DNA from: Anodontia alba
Lineage: Eukaryota; Mollusca; Bivalvia; Lucinida; Lucinidae
DNA: 64,000 bases
Reading direction: 5' to 3'
NCBI GenBank assembly: GCA_964016985.1
Contig: OZ024823.1
Span: 68,985,925-69,049,924, forward strand
Part shown: positions 13,052 to 24,945 of the stretch, one piece after another
Numbering within the stretch: position 1 is the stretch's first letter
Layout: every line of letters begins with the position of its first letter
The notes under the pieces: model-generated
Seen by the model: only the letters and a program-made list of their open reading frames with translations
The model's database searches: none
What the model was told of the DNA's origin: nothing
Program-made: the position numbers and the translations under genes

Positions 13052-13098
13052 AGTAAAGAATTGTCGTATAACCCATAAGGGTTGACAAGTTCTTTACT
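13052..13098. other. Conserved stem-loop shared by modules A and B
   Basis: AGTAAAGAA (13052-13060) pairs with TTCTTTACT (13090-13098), with an inner ACCC (13071-13074) pairing GGGT (13079-13082). The B copy has the same fold with a longer outer stem (21157-21167 with 21193-21203). It is the best-conserved stretch between the modules. Confidence 0.6.
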
Positions 13099-13695
13099 AA
13101 TCAGCTTCTCCACCTTAGAAATCTTCGCCAACTCGCAAGATATCCAGTAATAGTCCAGGTATAGCATGTCGCATCGCTGAATAACCTGGAACAAAAAGAA
13201 ACAAGTTAAAATTTTTGATATAAGAAACACAACTTCCAAACCGACCACACAGGAGCTAGCGAGAGTCGCGAAAATGCATGTCGTAATAGCCAGTCAATAA
13301 ATGCAAGAAATCGACAATCGAAAATTTTAAATAATAACATGTTTAGTGAAAGGAGTGATAAAGAAACAAATTTTATTTAACATGTAACTATGACCACTTG
13401 AGATCTAGCCGATAATCTCAAGAATATGTTTATTTATTAGAAAACATTATTCATGAAAATAAAGGAATCCCTCTAAACCAGATTCATAAAAAAATAATTA
13501 CCAATACAACTGTAAATTGTAAAATACCCAAATCACGTTGCGCACGAGACTTACGGTACGCACCCCAGTGGGTGGGGTGATGTAAACAAAACAATGTGAG
13601 CATGTCATTCCACGTGAAATTTAAAAACAGATTACTATGTAATCTTACTAAAAACTACTCGTTATGTTAATTCTCCTGTTAGAAAATTTTCTTTG

Positions 13696-13696
<1 letters not shown>

Positions 13697-13757
<61 letters not shown>

Positions 13758-13873
13758 GTATATATATATAAACATACAGTTTTACTTCTTATGAAACATT
13801 TGGCTATGGGACCGTTCAGAAACCGTTACAGTCAATAATTACTTTAGATCTAAACTGATAGAAGGTATAAATG

Positions 13874-13953
<80 letters not shown>

Positions 13954-14126
13954 CCTTCTATCAGTTTAGATCTAAAGTAATTATTGACTGTAACGCTGTA
14001 ATGGTTTCTGAACTATATATATTACATTTATACCTTCTATCAGTTTAGATCTAAAGTAATTATTGACTGTAACGGTTTCTGAATGGTCCCATAGCCAAAT
14101 GTTTCATAAGAAGTAAAACTGTATAT
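13697..14126. repeat. Long inverted repeat with (AT)n loop
   Basis: The left arm 13774-13880 and the right arm 14014-14125 are near-perfect reverse complements of about 105 bp, running from ATACAGTTTTACTTCTTATG to the GATAGAAGGTATAAATG end. The loop holds an (AT)n tract (13877-13951) and a partial second right arm (13952-14012). Another (AT)n tract lies just outside at 13697-13754. It may be a MITE or a palindrome made by replication through (AT)n. Confidence 0.85.
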
Positions 14127-14149
14127 TTCGTAATTAGTTTGTAACATCT

Positions 14150-14964
14150 TGGAACTAAATTTATAGATTAAGGCAATAATAATAATAATAACAATAATAA
14201 CGTATCAGATGTATTAATGCCTTTACTGATTATTTATCTAGTTGCCTATCTAGTTGCCTATTCCAAGGGTCTGAACAAACTCTGACTGACATGGACCCTT
14301 GTTATAGGTGTAAATAATAGAGGAAGTAGACCTAATCGTAGCATAATATTCCTCAATAATTTGCTTTATATTAGACTTAATATTATAAATAATGTATACT
14401 TATACTATACATAGATTAGGTCTAACTGTTTATCAACTGTATGGTTTCCTATCATTACCATAGCCAATATGTTAAATTATTATTCTCAGAAGAAGAATCT
14501 TCATCATAATCAATTCTTTCTCTGCTAATTAAATTACCTGGAACATTTCTCACGTAAACTTAAATGATCCGGAATTAAAATAAGGCAAACTAAAAGAACG
14601 TATCGAATAAATTATGCCTTAGTATATAAATATCTTCTTAACTATTTATTTTATTTCAAGAGTTTGGACAGAACACGACTGACCTAGACTCTTAACCAGA
14701 CATAAATAATTATCAATACATAATTTAATTTGGTACTAATAGCATAACTGACCGGCTATTTCCCATATTGTATGAAAATATGTACCTCTACTACACTTCT
14801 ACGCTAATTGTTGTAATCTAGAGAGGATGTTTGATTAGTTAAGTCTTATTAAAATAATACATAATCAAGACCAGTTAAAAAACAATTGGTGAGTATGTTT
14901 AACCAAAACTATCCCATGTAAACCTGGATATAATTGGGATTATTTTTATTTATTATACAGGAAA
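14150..14964. repeat. Module B, 5' part
   Basis: Diverged direct repeat of about 10730-11340. It includes AATGCCTTTACT, the ACATGGACCC region, the ATTCCTCAATAA stretch and the GAACGTATCGAAT stretch. No gene seen. It is interrupted at 14965 by a tandem-core element. Confidence 0.6.
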
Positions 14965-17525
14965 CTAGAGCTGGTGTTTGTAAAACACTATGCCCCCAAC
15001 TGCCTGACTCTAACACTGTTTGACTCCAACACTGCTTAGCCATGATGGTAACAACAGTACAAATATATGATTTCAATGTTATTTTATCAAAGGGAAATAA
15101 CTCTAAAATAGGAGATGATTGGGATAAGAAAAAAATACGGATCACCTATTTTTTCATGAGGAATCAAAACATGAAATTTCAAAACATTAGCATACATGGT
15201 TCTAAACTTATGCTATACACAATAAAGCAACGACATTAAATGGCCCGAAATTGAGAAGGGCCATAACTCATTCATTTCATTTAATTGGTTCAAAATTTAT
15301 TTAGGTGATCTCCTCCTCAATCCCAATCAGTATACCAAATATCATGGCTCTAGCTTAAATACTTTTTTAGATTTCTTGCTGAAAAAGTCAAAATGCCTAG
15401 AACTACAAAGGGCCATAACTACATCAATTTTTCATGGAATTCCCTAAAAAACAAACCAGGTAATCTCCACATCATCCCCAATCAGCATACAATATTTCAA
15501 GACCCTAGCTTAAGTGCTTTTCGAGAAATCTTGCTGACAAGGTCAAAATGAGCAGAACTGCAAAGGGCCGTAACTTTATCAATATTTTCATGGAATTCTC
15601 TCAAAATATAATCGGGTAATGTACACATCATTCCCACTCACTGTATCGAATTTCAAGAACCCAGCTTAAATAATTTTCAAGATATCTTGCTCACAAGATT
15701 TAATTCTGATTTTTTCAAAGGGGCATAACTTTAAATAAACATGCTAGACAAGAAACAAAATACGGGTTGGCTATTTTTTCATTGGGAACCCAAATATAAA
15801 ATTTCAAAACCCTAGCGTGCAGGGTTCTTAAGATATGGCATGCACAAAAAAAGCTTGATGAACGGACAAACAGTCGGATGGACAAACGAAGGCAAAATAA
15901 TATGCCCCATCAATTTCATTCGAAACTGGGGGCATAATCAGGTCATCTACTCATCGCTACCAATCTATTCATCAAGTTTCAAGGCTCCAGCTTCAATAGT
16001 TTTTGAGATATTTTGTTCACAAGGGAAACATGCCCAAATTTACAAAGGGCCATTACTTATGAAATATTTTTCAGAATTTACAAAAAAATTAATCAGGTCA
16101 TCTACTCAACATTACCAATCAATTCACCAAGTTTCAAGTCTCTAGCTCTAATAGTTTTTGAGATATTTTGCTGACAAGATAAAAATGCCCAAAATAACAA
16201 AGGGGCATAATTCAAGAAGTATATTTCAAAATTTCTTCAAAAGTTAATCAGGTTGTCTACTCATCACTACCAGTCTATTCATCAAGTGTCAAGGCTCTAG
16301 TTCCAACAGTTTTTGAGATATTTTGCTGACAAGGTAAAATTGCCCAAAATTACAAAGGGCCATAACTCATGAAGTATTTTTCAGAATTTCTTCAAAAATT
16401 AATCAGGTCATCTACTCATCACTACAAATCCATTTACTAAGTTTCAAGGCTCTAGCTCTAACAGTTTTTGAGATATTTTGCTGACAAGATAAAAATGCCT
16501 AAAATTACAAAGGGGCATAACTCAAGAAGTATATTTCAAAATTTCTTCAAAAGTTTATCAGGTTGTCTACTCATCACTACCAGTCTATTCATCAAGTTTC
16601 AAGGCTCTAGCTTCAATAGTTTTTGAGATATTTTGCTGACAAGTTAAAAATGCCCTAAATTAAAAAGGGCCATAACTCATGAAGTGTTTTTCATAATTTC
16701 TTCAAAAGTTAATCAGGTCATCTACACATCACTACAAATCCATTTACTAAGTTTCAAGGCTCAAGCTCTAACAGTTTTTGAGATATTTTGCTGACAAGGT
16801 AAAAATGCCCAAAATTACAAAGGGCCATAACTCAAAAGGCGTTTTTCAAAATTTCTTCAAAAGTTAATCAGGTTGTCTACTCATCACTATCAGTCTATTC
16901 ATTAAGTTTCAAGGCTCTAGCTCCAACTGTTTTTGAGATATTTTGCTGACAAGATAAAAATGCCCAAAATTACAAAGGGCCATAACTCATGAAGTATTTA
17001 TCAGAATTTCTTCAAAAGTTAATCAGGTCATCTACTCATCACTACAAATCCATTTACTAAGTTTCAAGGCTCTAGCTCTAACAGTTTTTGAGATATTTTG
17101 CTGACAAGGTAAAATTGACCAAAATTACAAAGGGCCATAACTCAAGAAGTATTTTTCAAAATTTCTTCAAAAGTTAATCAGGTTGTCTACTCATCACTAC
17201 CAGTCTATTCATCAAGTTTCAAGGCTCTAGCTTTAATAGTTTTTGAGATATTTTGCTGACAAGATTGCATCCATATTTTTTCAAAGGGCCATAACTCAGA
17301 AAAGGGGCATAATCCTGTCAAGAAAAAAAATACGTGTCAGCTATTTTTTCATGAGGAATCCATATATGAAATTTCAAAACAGTAGCATTCACGGTTTTAA
17401 AGTTATGCTATGCATCAAAAAGCGTGACGAACGGACGGATGGACGGAAGGACGGACGGATGGACGGACGGACGAACAACCCAGAAGCAATATGCCCCTCC
17501 AACTTCTTTGAAGTTTGGGGCATAA
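14965..17525 (+). mobile_element. HINE family ii element, copy 1
   Basis: Begins CTAGAGCTGGTGTTTGTAAA followed by ACACTATGCCCCCAACTG. The core is a tandem array of about 147-bp units (CAAGTTTCAAGGCTCTAG, TTTTTGAGATATTTTGCTGA, AAAGGGCCATAACTCA). These alternate in two types, one with TCATCTACTCATCACTACAA and one with TTGTCTACTCATCACTACCA, so the true period is a dimer. Then come a GGACGGATGGACGGAAGGAC tract and a terminal hairpin of TATGCCCCTCCAACTTC with its complement (17490-17524), ending TAA. A second hairpin of the same type lies inside at 15901-15936, before the array. No protein is encoded. Confidence 0.75.
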
Positions 17526-17708
17526 AAATTATAATGAAATTAGCGCAATCATAATAATTTAATTCCTGATTATTGAAGGATCAATTATCTAAATTGTTTA
17601 GATCTATGATACCTTTTAAGATTTACTTCTTTCTTATACCTTAGTGATTTCTTAATCTCTATGCTATTGCGTACCGATAGCAAGGAGAGACTGAAGAAGA
17701 AGAAGAAA
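17526..17708. other. Module B spacer between two HINE elements
   Basis: AT-rich module B sequence, with a CTTGCTATCGGTACGCAATA-like inverted pair on its minus strand near 17662-17690. The GAAGAAGAAGAAA run at the right edge abuts the next element. Confidence 0.45.
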
Positions 17709-20271
17709 CTAGAGCTGGTGTTTGTAAAACACTATGCCCCCAACTGTCTAACTTTAACACTGCTTGACTCCAAAACTGCTTGCCCATGATGGTAACAACA
17801 GTACAAATATACAAGATTTCAATGTTATTTTATCAAAATGGAAATAACTCTAAACCAGAAATTGCGAAGGGCCATAACTCCAACATTCCGGAATTCTCTC
17901 AAAATATAATCAGGTAATCTACACATCATTCCCACTCACTATATCGAATTTCAAGAACCCAGCTTAATTACTTTTCGAGATATCTTGCTCACAAGATTTA
18001 ATTCTGATTTTTTCAAAGGGGCATAACTCTAAACAAACATGCCGGACAAGAAAAAAAATACAGGTCAGCTATTTTTTCATTGGAAACCCAAATATAAAAT
18101 TTCAAAACCCTAGCATGCAGAGTTCTTAAGATATGGCAGGCACAAAAAAGCTAGATGAACGGACGGACGGACAAACGAAGGCAAAATAATATGCCCCATC
18201 AATTTCATTCGAAATTGGGGGCATAATCAGGTCATCTACTCATCACTACCAATCTATTCATCATGTTTCAAGCCTCCAGCTTCAATAGTTTTTGAGATAT
18301 TTTGCTGACAAGGGAAACATGCCCAAATTTACAAAGGGCCATTACTTACGAAATATTTTTCAGAATTTACACAAAAGTTAATCAGGTCATCTACTCATCA
18401 TTACCAATCAACTCACCAAGTTTCAAGTCTCTAGCTCTAACAGTTTTTGAGATATTTTGCTGATAAGATAAAAATGACCAAAATTACAAAGGGCCACAAC
18501 TCAATAAGTATTTTTCAAAATTTATTCAAAAGTTAATCAGGTTGTCTACTCATCATTACAAATCCATTCACCAAATTTCATGGCTCTAGCTCTAACAGTT
18601 TTTGAGATACTTTGCTGACATTGTTAAAGTGCCCAAAATTAAGAAAGGGCCATAACTCGAGAAGAATTTTTCAAAATTTCTTCAAAAGTTAATCAGGTTG
18701 TCTACTCATCACTACCAGTCTATTCATCAAGTTTCAAAGCTCTGTCTCCAACAGTTTTTGAGACATTTTGTTGACAAGGTAAAAATGCCCAAAATTACAA
18801 AGGGCCATAACTCATGAAGTATTTTTCAGAATTTCTTCAAAAGTTAATCAGGTCATCTACTCATCACTACAAATCCATTTACTAAGTTTCAAGGCTCTAG
18901 CTCTAACAGTTTTTGGGATATTTTGCTAACAAGGTAAAAATGCCCAAAATTACAAAGGGCCATAACTCAAGAATTATATTTCAAAATTTCTTCAAAAGTT
19001 AATCAGGTTGTCTACCCATTGCTACCCGTCTATTCATCAAGTTTCAAGGCTCTAGCTCCAACAGTTTTTTAGATATTTTGCTGACAAGGTAAAAATGTCC
19101 AAAATTACAAAGGGCCATAACTCATGAAGTATTTTTTAAGAATTTCTTCAAAAGTTAATCAGGCCATCTACTCATCACTACAAATCCACTTACCAAGTCT
19201 CAAGGCTCTAGCTCTGACCGTTTTTGAGATATTTTGCTGACAAGGTAAAAATGCCCAAAATTACAAAGGGCCATAAATCAAGAAGTATATTTCAAAATTT
19301 TCTTCAAAAGTTAATCAGGTTGTCTACTCATCACTACTAGTCTATTCATAAAAGTTCAAAGCTCTAGCTCCAACAGTTTTTGAGATATTTTGCTGACAAG
19401 GTAGAAATGCCCAAAATTACAAAGAGCCATAACTCATGAAGTATTTTTCAGAATTTCTTCAAAAGTTAACCAGGCCCTCTACTCATCACTACAAATCCAT
19501 TTGCTAAGTTTCAAGGCTCTAGCTCTGACAGTTTTTGAGATATTTTGCCGACAAAATAAAAATGCCTAAAATTACAAAGGGCCATAACTTAAGAAGTATT
19601 TTTCAAAATTTCTTCAAAAGTTAATCAGGTCATCTACTCATCACTACCAGTCTATTCATCAAGTTTCAAGGCTCTAACTCCAATGATTTTTGAGATATTT
19701 TGCTGACAAGGTAAAAATGCTCAAAATTACAAAGGGCCATAACTCATGAGGTATTTTTCAGAATTTCTTCAAAAGTTAATCAGGTCATCTACTCATCACT
19801 ACAAATCCATTTACTAAGTTTCAAGGCTCTAGCTCTAACAGTTTTTGAGATATTTTGCTGAAAAGGTAAAAATGCCTAAAATTACAAAGGGGCATAACTC
19901 TAGAAGTATTTTTCAAAATTTCTTCAAAAGTTAATCAGGTTGTCTCCTCATCACTACCAGTCTATTCATCGTTTCAAGGCTCTAGCTTCAATAGTTTTTG
20001 AGATATTTTGCTGACAAGATTGCATCCATATTTTTTTAAAGGGCCATAACTCAGGAAAGGGGCATAATCCTGTCAAGAAAAAAAACACGTGTCAGCTTTT
20101 TTTCATTAGGAATCCATATAAGAAATTTCAGAACAGTAGCATTCACAGTTCTAAAGTTATGCTATGCATCAAAAAGCATAACGGACGGACGGACGGAAGG
20201 AAGGACAGACGGATGGACGAACAACCCAGAAGCAATATGCCCCTCCAACTTCTTTGAAGTTGGGGGCATAA
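17709..20271 (+). mobile_element. HINE family ii element, copy 2
   Basis: Same head (CTAGAGCTGGTGTTTGTAAA), same internal hairpin (18190-18225), same dimeric tandem core, same GGACGGACGGAAGGAAGGAC tract and the same terminal hairpin (20236-20270) as copy 1, in the same orientation and only 183 bp downstream. The nearly equal lengths (about 2.56 kb) mean either two insertions or a tandem duplication that included the spacer. No protein is encoded. Confidence 0.75.
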
Positions 20272-21730
20272 TGATTCTGTTTCGAGTATATTTTCCTTCT
20301 TCGTATAATATAAGTAAAATTATGGAGCTCACCTCTTGCAATGAGGCCGAATGAGGTGAGGATCCTATAAACGGTGGTCTCTTTGAAACGTATTAAAGAG
20401 AAACACATTTTTATATTTTTAAAGTATTGTCCGATGTTCAATAACAATACTAAATATTAATAGCATTAAAACTCTTTATATTATTAATCAATGAATTCAG
20501 AATTTGATCATAACTGATAAATCTGATTCATTAATAATTAAAATATATATCTAGGATTCTGAGTCTATTTCGGTAACAACTGGACAGAATTCCATGATAT
20601 AGATGGTTACCATTGGTATTCGAACCCAACGCTGTCATTCTATAAACTGTACCCATTGACTTGACTGGTCTATGATGCTCTGTGAGCAGTAATAGATTGT
20701 ACGGGGACTAGTGACTGCTATCCAGTCACTAGTAATCCAACATAATGATCGGTGGCTGGTACCCGGTAACTTTTGCATGGTGAATAGTTGCCCGGTGAAT
20801 AGTTACCTGGTGAATAGATGACCAGTCAATTATTGACAAGTGAACAGTTGACTGGTGCCTGGTTGCCTGGTGCCTGGTTGACCGGTGACTGGATGACTGG
20901 TAACCGGTGACTGGTGATAAATGACCGGAGATTTTATCCAGTGCCTGGATGACCGGTTGCTGGTTGACCGGTGACCAGTCAAAATATGCCCGGTGCCTGG
21001 ATGACCGGTGACTGGTGCCTGGTGCAGAATGACTGGTAACTGGTTGACCAGTGCCTGGTGGACTTATACTTTATTGAGTACTTATAGCACTCATAAAGAT
21101 GCAACCCAGATGGGTCCTACCCCTGGCAGTATAGTCCTGTGCGGTGGTGTCCCATCAGTAAAGAACTGTCTTATAACCCAAAAGGGTTGACAAGTTCTTT
21201 ACTAATCAGCATCTCCACCATAGAAATCTTCTACCAACTCGTATTTATCTGAAAAATACTAAAATATTCCAGTTATTTAGGATCCCATCGATAAATAACT
21301 TTGAACGAAAAGAGCAAGTAATATATTTGAGTTATAATGCATGACTTCCGAACCGAACCAAACACTATCGTTGTGCCGATGAATACGAGAGTCGCAGAAA
21401 CGTATGACTCAATTCAACAATCAACAATAGCAAGAAACCTAAAATCGAAAATAAAAAACATATTTAGTGGAAGGAATGTAAAAGGAACACAAGAAAGAAA
21501 AGGATTTAGAAATTTAACCGTGAGAAAAGAAATTAAATACAGATTACTTTCACCAGAGAAAATCCTTTGTGTTTACTTACTTGTCCACAGGAAAGAAACT
21601 GACACGTGATCATTTAAGCGGGAAGAGTTACGTCATACAGGTAACTGCCTAAGGGACCTTCTGGATTTAGACTGTATAAGACGACTTAACCGTCATTTTT
21701 CTGTGGAAGGTATAGAATACAGAATAGAAT
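20272..21730. repeat. Module B, 3' part
   Basis: Diverged repeat of about 11540-13680. Landmarks are the CTCACCTC/GAGGTGAG hairpin (20328-20360), a TCTCTTT/AAAGAGA hairpin near 20378-20402, the CGCTGTCATTCTATAA stretch (20629), ACTAGTGACT/AGTCACTAGT (about 20705-20732), CCGGTGACTGG arrays to about 21060, and the conserved stem-loop 21157-21203. The end (21580-21745) is the inverted counterpart of 5254-5420. Confidence 0.6.
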
Positions 21731-21775
21731 AGCACATTATCTATAGGTTAATGTATTGTGCAGTTAAAATGAACA

Positions 21776-22030
21776 ATAGTAACGTAAAAAATTGTGTTCA
21801 GGAAACGAACTGATTTAGATACACTGTAGGGAGATGACTTGTCAAACTTAACTACCATTTGCTTGGAATTCAGCATTGACTAATGAGTTAGTTAGCTAAT
21901 TTGACATCCCCATAACCAGGAACGATTTCTACCAAATTTAGCCAAATCACTTCTGTGGATGTGGAAGAATTGTGATTTTAAAGTATTAACAGATGACAGA
22001 TGGAAAGTGATCACTAAAAATTCTGCTTAC
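21776..22030 (-). other. Intron sequence downstream of B3GAT3 exon
   Basis: Unique AT-rich DNA. On the minus strand it begins with the donor GTAAGC immediately after the exon at 22031. I looked for a following exon encoding the usual VxVWHTRT segment of the family in the rest of the window to the left and did not find one. Confidence 0.6.
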
Positions 22031-22237
22031 TTTGGAACAGTTGTTTGCTCTGGGTTCAAGATCTTCCAGCGAAATTCCAAGCTGTATGAGCAGTGAAGAC
22101 TCAAGGTTACCACGTCCTGCATCCATAACAAACCAAGCATTAGGTTTATCAATAAGTAGCTGTAGATTAACAGCAAAACCAGCCATATCCATGGCAAAGG
22201 CACGATTAGGTTTCCAGTAGGTATACCAGCCAGTGAC
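22031..22237 (-). CDS. B3GAT3: B3GAT3-like glucuronosyltransferase I, internal exon
   Basis: This 207-bp phase-0 exon encodes 69 residues of a family GT43 beta-1,3-glucuronosyltransferase. That is the type II Golgi enzyme that transfers glucuronic acid from UDP-GlcA to the Gal-Gal-Xyl linker of proteoglycans. Visible motifs are [30 protein letters not shown] and [13 protein letters not shown]. The Glu of LESSLL matches the catalytic base described for human GlcAT-I (Glu281). The DKPNA and RGxLESSLL wording is closer to B3GAT3 than to B3GAT1 or B3GAT2 as I remember them. On the minus strand it follows the acceptor ATAATTTTGCAG and precedes the donor GTAAGC. The frame joins directly to the exon at 59282-59368 across a 37 kb intron. 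Paralog assignment is from motifs only. Confidence 0.92.
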
Positions 22238-22667
22238 CTGCAAAATTATATAAACTACCTTGAAATTTCTCCTCAACACTATTACAGACCATGTGTATAA
22301 ATAAAGTGGATGTGTAGAATTTACTCCATAAAACATTAATCTTTGAATTCAATGCCATTAACTGAGTTAAACATATAGTGTGCATGCTATTTTACATGAC
22401 ATAAAAGAACATGAGCTGGAGCACAGTATTTCCTATAAGTCTGCATGTGCGCCAAATGAAGACTCAGATCAGCCTTTGCATCCACTCAGTCTGATAAGTC
22501 TTCGCTGCTTGTCTGAAGATGCATTGGATCCTTGTCTATCCACAGAGTGCCCTCACAAGACTGATCAGACTGTGCAGATGCAGATGATGATCTTAGTCTT
22601 TGCTGGGTGCACATGCATCTTGTAGGATAGTTGCGCCCTGGTTCATATATGATATGCTATCTGAAAA
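22238..22667. other. Start of the 37-kb B3GAT3 intron, mostly unique
   Basis: No gene. The GTCTGATAAGTCTTCGCTGC stretch near 22490 and the CTGATCAGACTGTGCAGATG stretch near 22561 resemble a decayed copy of the palindrome-bearing MITE at 46032-46261, but the match is weak. Confidence 0.4.
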
Positions 22668-23551
22668 CAAGAGACCCATGGGCCACAATTCACTCACCTG
22701 CATATTTGCAAATGCCATGCAACAGTCTTCCATTATTGCCACAGCAACTGGGACACAAATTTGAGATTAAGATTCAGCCTCAAAGCTTTTTTAGTACTGG
22801 AGAAGATATTTAAGTGTTTTTACCATATATGGGCATGACAGCCATCTTGTTCAATGATGCAGAACCTTTGAACAGAGTGTCAACATCCTTTCCACAGAAG
22901 GCCCCATGTGAAATCTGGTTAAAATTGGTCAAGTGGTTTTAGAGAAGAAGACATTTAAAGATTTCAAGGTTTTATACCTGTATATAGCACAGGGGCAAGG
23001 GCAGATAGCCCCCAGGGGCAAAATTTTGGTCCTAACTAAAACATTTTACTATTTTAATCATACATTGTGTTTCAGCCATTAGTCTTAAATACATATTGAA
23101 AAAAAAAAATGATTTTTCAACTTTTCCTCCCCATACAAATCCATAGAGACGCAAATTTGACCTTGCTGTAAAAAGGTAAAAGGTCAACCTATGATCATCA
23201 TTGAACAAGCTTGGTAGAGCTTGAGTCCTCAATGCTATATACCAAGATTCAGCCCAAAAGCTTTCTTGGTTCTGGAGAAGAAGATTTTCAAGAGTTTTAA
23301 CCATATATGGACATGGCAGCCATCTTGTTCAATCGCGCAGAAACATTTTAACAAATTGGCAATACCCTTTCGACAGAAGGCCCATGTGAAATCTGGTGAA
23401 AATTGCTCAAGCAGTTTCAGAGAAGACATTTAAAAATTAAATATTAAAAGCGGTTCGGCGTACAGACGCACTACTATAGACTAACTATGTGACCAGTGAT
23501 GTGTGTGACCAAAACTGTGATGGTCCAACAAACGCTTGGGTGGTTCAGTGC

Positions 23552-23674
23552 TTATCCTGAAAAACAATAAGCATTCCGTGATTTGGCAGAGGCTGTTGAT
23601 ACGGCGGCCGTGCTGATAATATAAACAAAACAGCCAATAACGCCAAGTATTCCAATTGCAAGGGGTTGAATCAT
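23552..23674 (-). CDS. Small hypothetical ORF, possible captured first exon
   Basis: A 40-codon frame on the minus strand starts MIQPLAIGILGVIG and continues with CFVYIISTAA, which together would form one hydrophobic membrane-spanning stretch. It then ends in a short polar tail. The surrounding DNA is richer in CpG than its neighbours. Upstream on the same strand lies AAAATGGCGGCGATCGC, which resembles a YY1-type promoter/start context. It sits inside the 1.5-kb block that interrupts a HINE core. It could be a captured host 5' exon, a small gene, or chance. I do not recognise the protein. Confidence 0.25.
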   Translation of the reverse strand: MIQPLAIGILGVIGCFVYIISTAAVSTASAKSRNAYCFSG

Positions 23675-23928
23675 GAAACATGACTTCAGCCTACAAAATT
23701 TGCGATCGCCGCCATTTTGAATTTTGTCTCCACTTCGAATTTTATTTCTATCCATTCTCCGTCTATTTGCAAACTAAGCATGATTCGTTTAGTGCATACG
23801 GTACACTTTGATGTAGATTTTTAAATAACACGTAGACTTAACGCTCTTTTCATGTGATAATCTGTAAAAACTTTGACATAATAATGTGTTTGTGTTCGAC
23901 CGGTTCATAAATTGTTGTTATTTTTAAT

Positions 23929-24945
23929 GTTTTTTTTTTTTTTTTTTTTTTTTTTCCCAGCTTTTCATAATATGTAGACTCACAAAAAAAGAAAAACAAG
24001 ACCAAAAAGAAACAAAGACTAAAACACACAAACAGTCAAAAATCTTTAGAAAAAATCCTGAAGCAGTAAAATGGATTTCAGGTAAGCGCACGAAAGTGTA
24101 TTGTCGTTGTACTTGCCATCGGCATACACTAGTTTTGGTATTCGGAAAGCATGGCCACAATCACAAACCGCAGCCCTTCCCAGACACCAAGAGGAAGAGG
24201 AAAGCGACAAATCCAAACAAGCACAAATCGAACAAATGTACGAAAAGCACTCTCTTCCCCAAGTGAGGTATTCGCAATGCTAAAAGGACTGAAAAACACA
24301 AGAACAAAATGACACAAGGTAAGACATAAAACAAATCACCTCGTAGAATAAACCACAAAGCAACAAAGAATAAGACTAACACTGGGACCACCGCCTTAGA
24401 ACGGTCAGTAGAGTAAACCACCGGGGGGTTCAAAGCACTTTTACAGCCAGCCAACTTCACCCTGGGTCCCAATGCTACTCTTAATACAGAAATACATAAA
24501 AATTTGGTTCGCATAAAGGCTCCCAACTCAGTCAATGCATCAAAGCAAAAACATAAAAATCAAATTAATCACTATAATAAACAAAGACGAGTATTCATGG
24601 CTAATTCTACTGTATGCCAGAGTAAATGAAAACCAATAGTTGAACCACGGCGGGCCAAGCCAAAGACATATCGTCAAGCCCCAACCCACTGGTTAAAGTT
24701 TTACGTAGAGGCCGTCATTGAGTCTGAGGCCCGAACCGCCGTCACGCAACCAAAGAGCGAAGCACAGCCACCAACAATGACCAGGCCGACAACCAGGAAC
24801 GCAGTCCGCCGCACAACATCCAGGCCACAGCCAACCCTCCCACAACGGTCAACAAGCCCCCCGAACTGCTCCGAAAAGTCAGATTTTTCCACAATTATGA
24901 AGCATGTGATGATAAATTGGACGCATGGATATAGGTAGCACCTAT
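23929..24945 (-). mobile_element. Candidate retroposed insert with poly(A) tail
   Basis: A run of about 26 T at 23930-23955 is a poly(A) tail on the minus strand. The DNA to its right up to about 24945 is GC-richer and non-repetitive in this window. On the minus strand it contains a 124-codon open frame (24161-24535) with VALGPRVKLAGCKSALNPPV near its N-terminal end and a hydrophobic C-terminal half. I do not recognise the protein. It could be a processed transcript, the 5' UTR region of a non-LTR element, or a long SINE-like unit. No clear target duplication is visible. Confidence 0.4.

Larger units (their letters stand above)
10426..13690. repeat. Stem-loop module A (first copy of A/B repeat)
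   Basis: A long diverged direct repeat of parts of 14150-21730. Shared landmarks in order are the AATGCCTTTACT region, the ACATGGACTC/ACATGGACCC region, a TTCACCTT/AAGGTGAA hairpin (11571-11602), a CTCTTT/AAAGAG hairpin near 11620, the CGCTGTCATTCTATAA stretch, the ACTAGTGAC hairpin near 11917-11941, a 60-bp array, a CCGGTGACTGG array, a 47-bp stem-loop at 13052-13098, and a GCGAGAGTCGC region near 13258. No protein frame is conserved between copies. Confidence 0.65.
5510..21775. mobile_element. Candidate 16-kb element bracketed by inverted ends
   Basis: The left edge (5518-5566) and right edge (21727-21775) are inverted copies containing CATTTTAACT, AATACATTAACC and TATAGATAATGTGCTA. The DNA between them is unusually AT-rich, lacks any transposase frame, and contains repeated stem-loop modules, (AT)n tracts and three complete tandem-core elements. 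It may be one very large non-autonomous DNA element, or a region shaped by repeated insertion of the small fold-back family. I favour neither strongly. Confidence 0.35.

Noticed and set aside
5510..21775. Nuclear copy of mitochondrial DNA, suggested by AT-richness and stem-loops
   Set aside because: No mitochondrial protein or rRNA motifs are recognisable, and internal diverged direct repeats are not expected of a mitochondrial insert.
22032..22220. Plus-strand frame over the B3GAT3 exon
   Set aside because: It is the antisense shadow of a well-supported exon on the minus strand.
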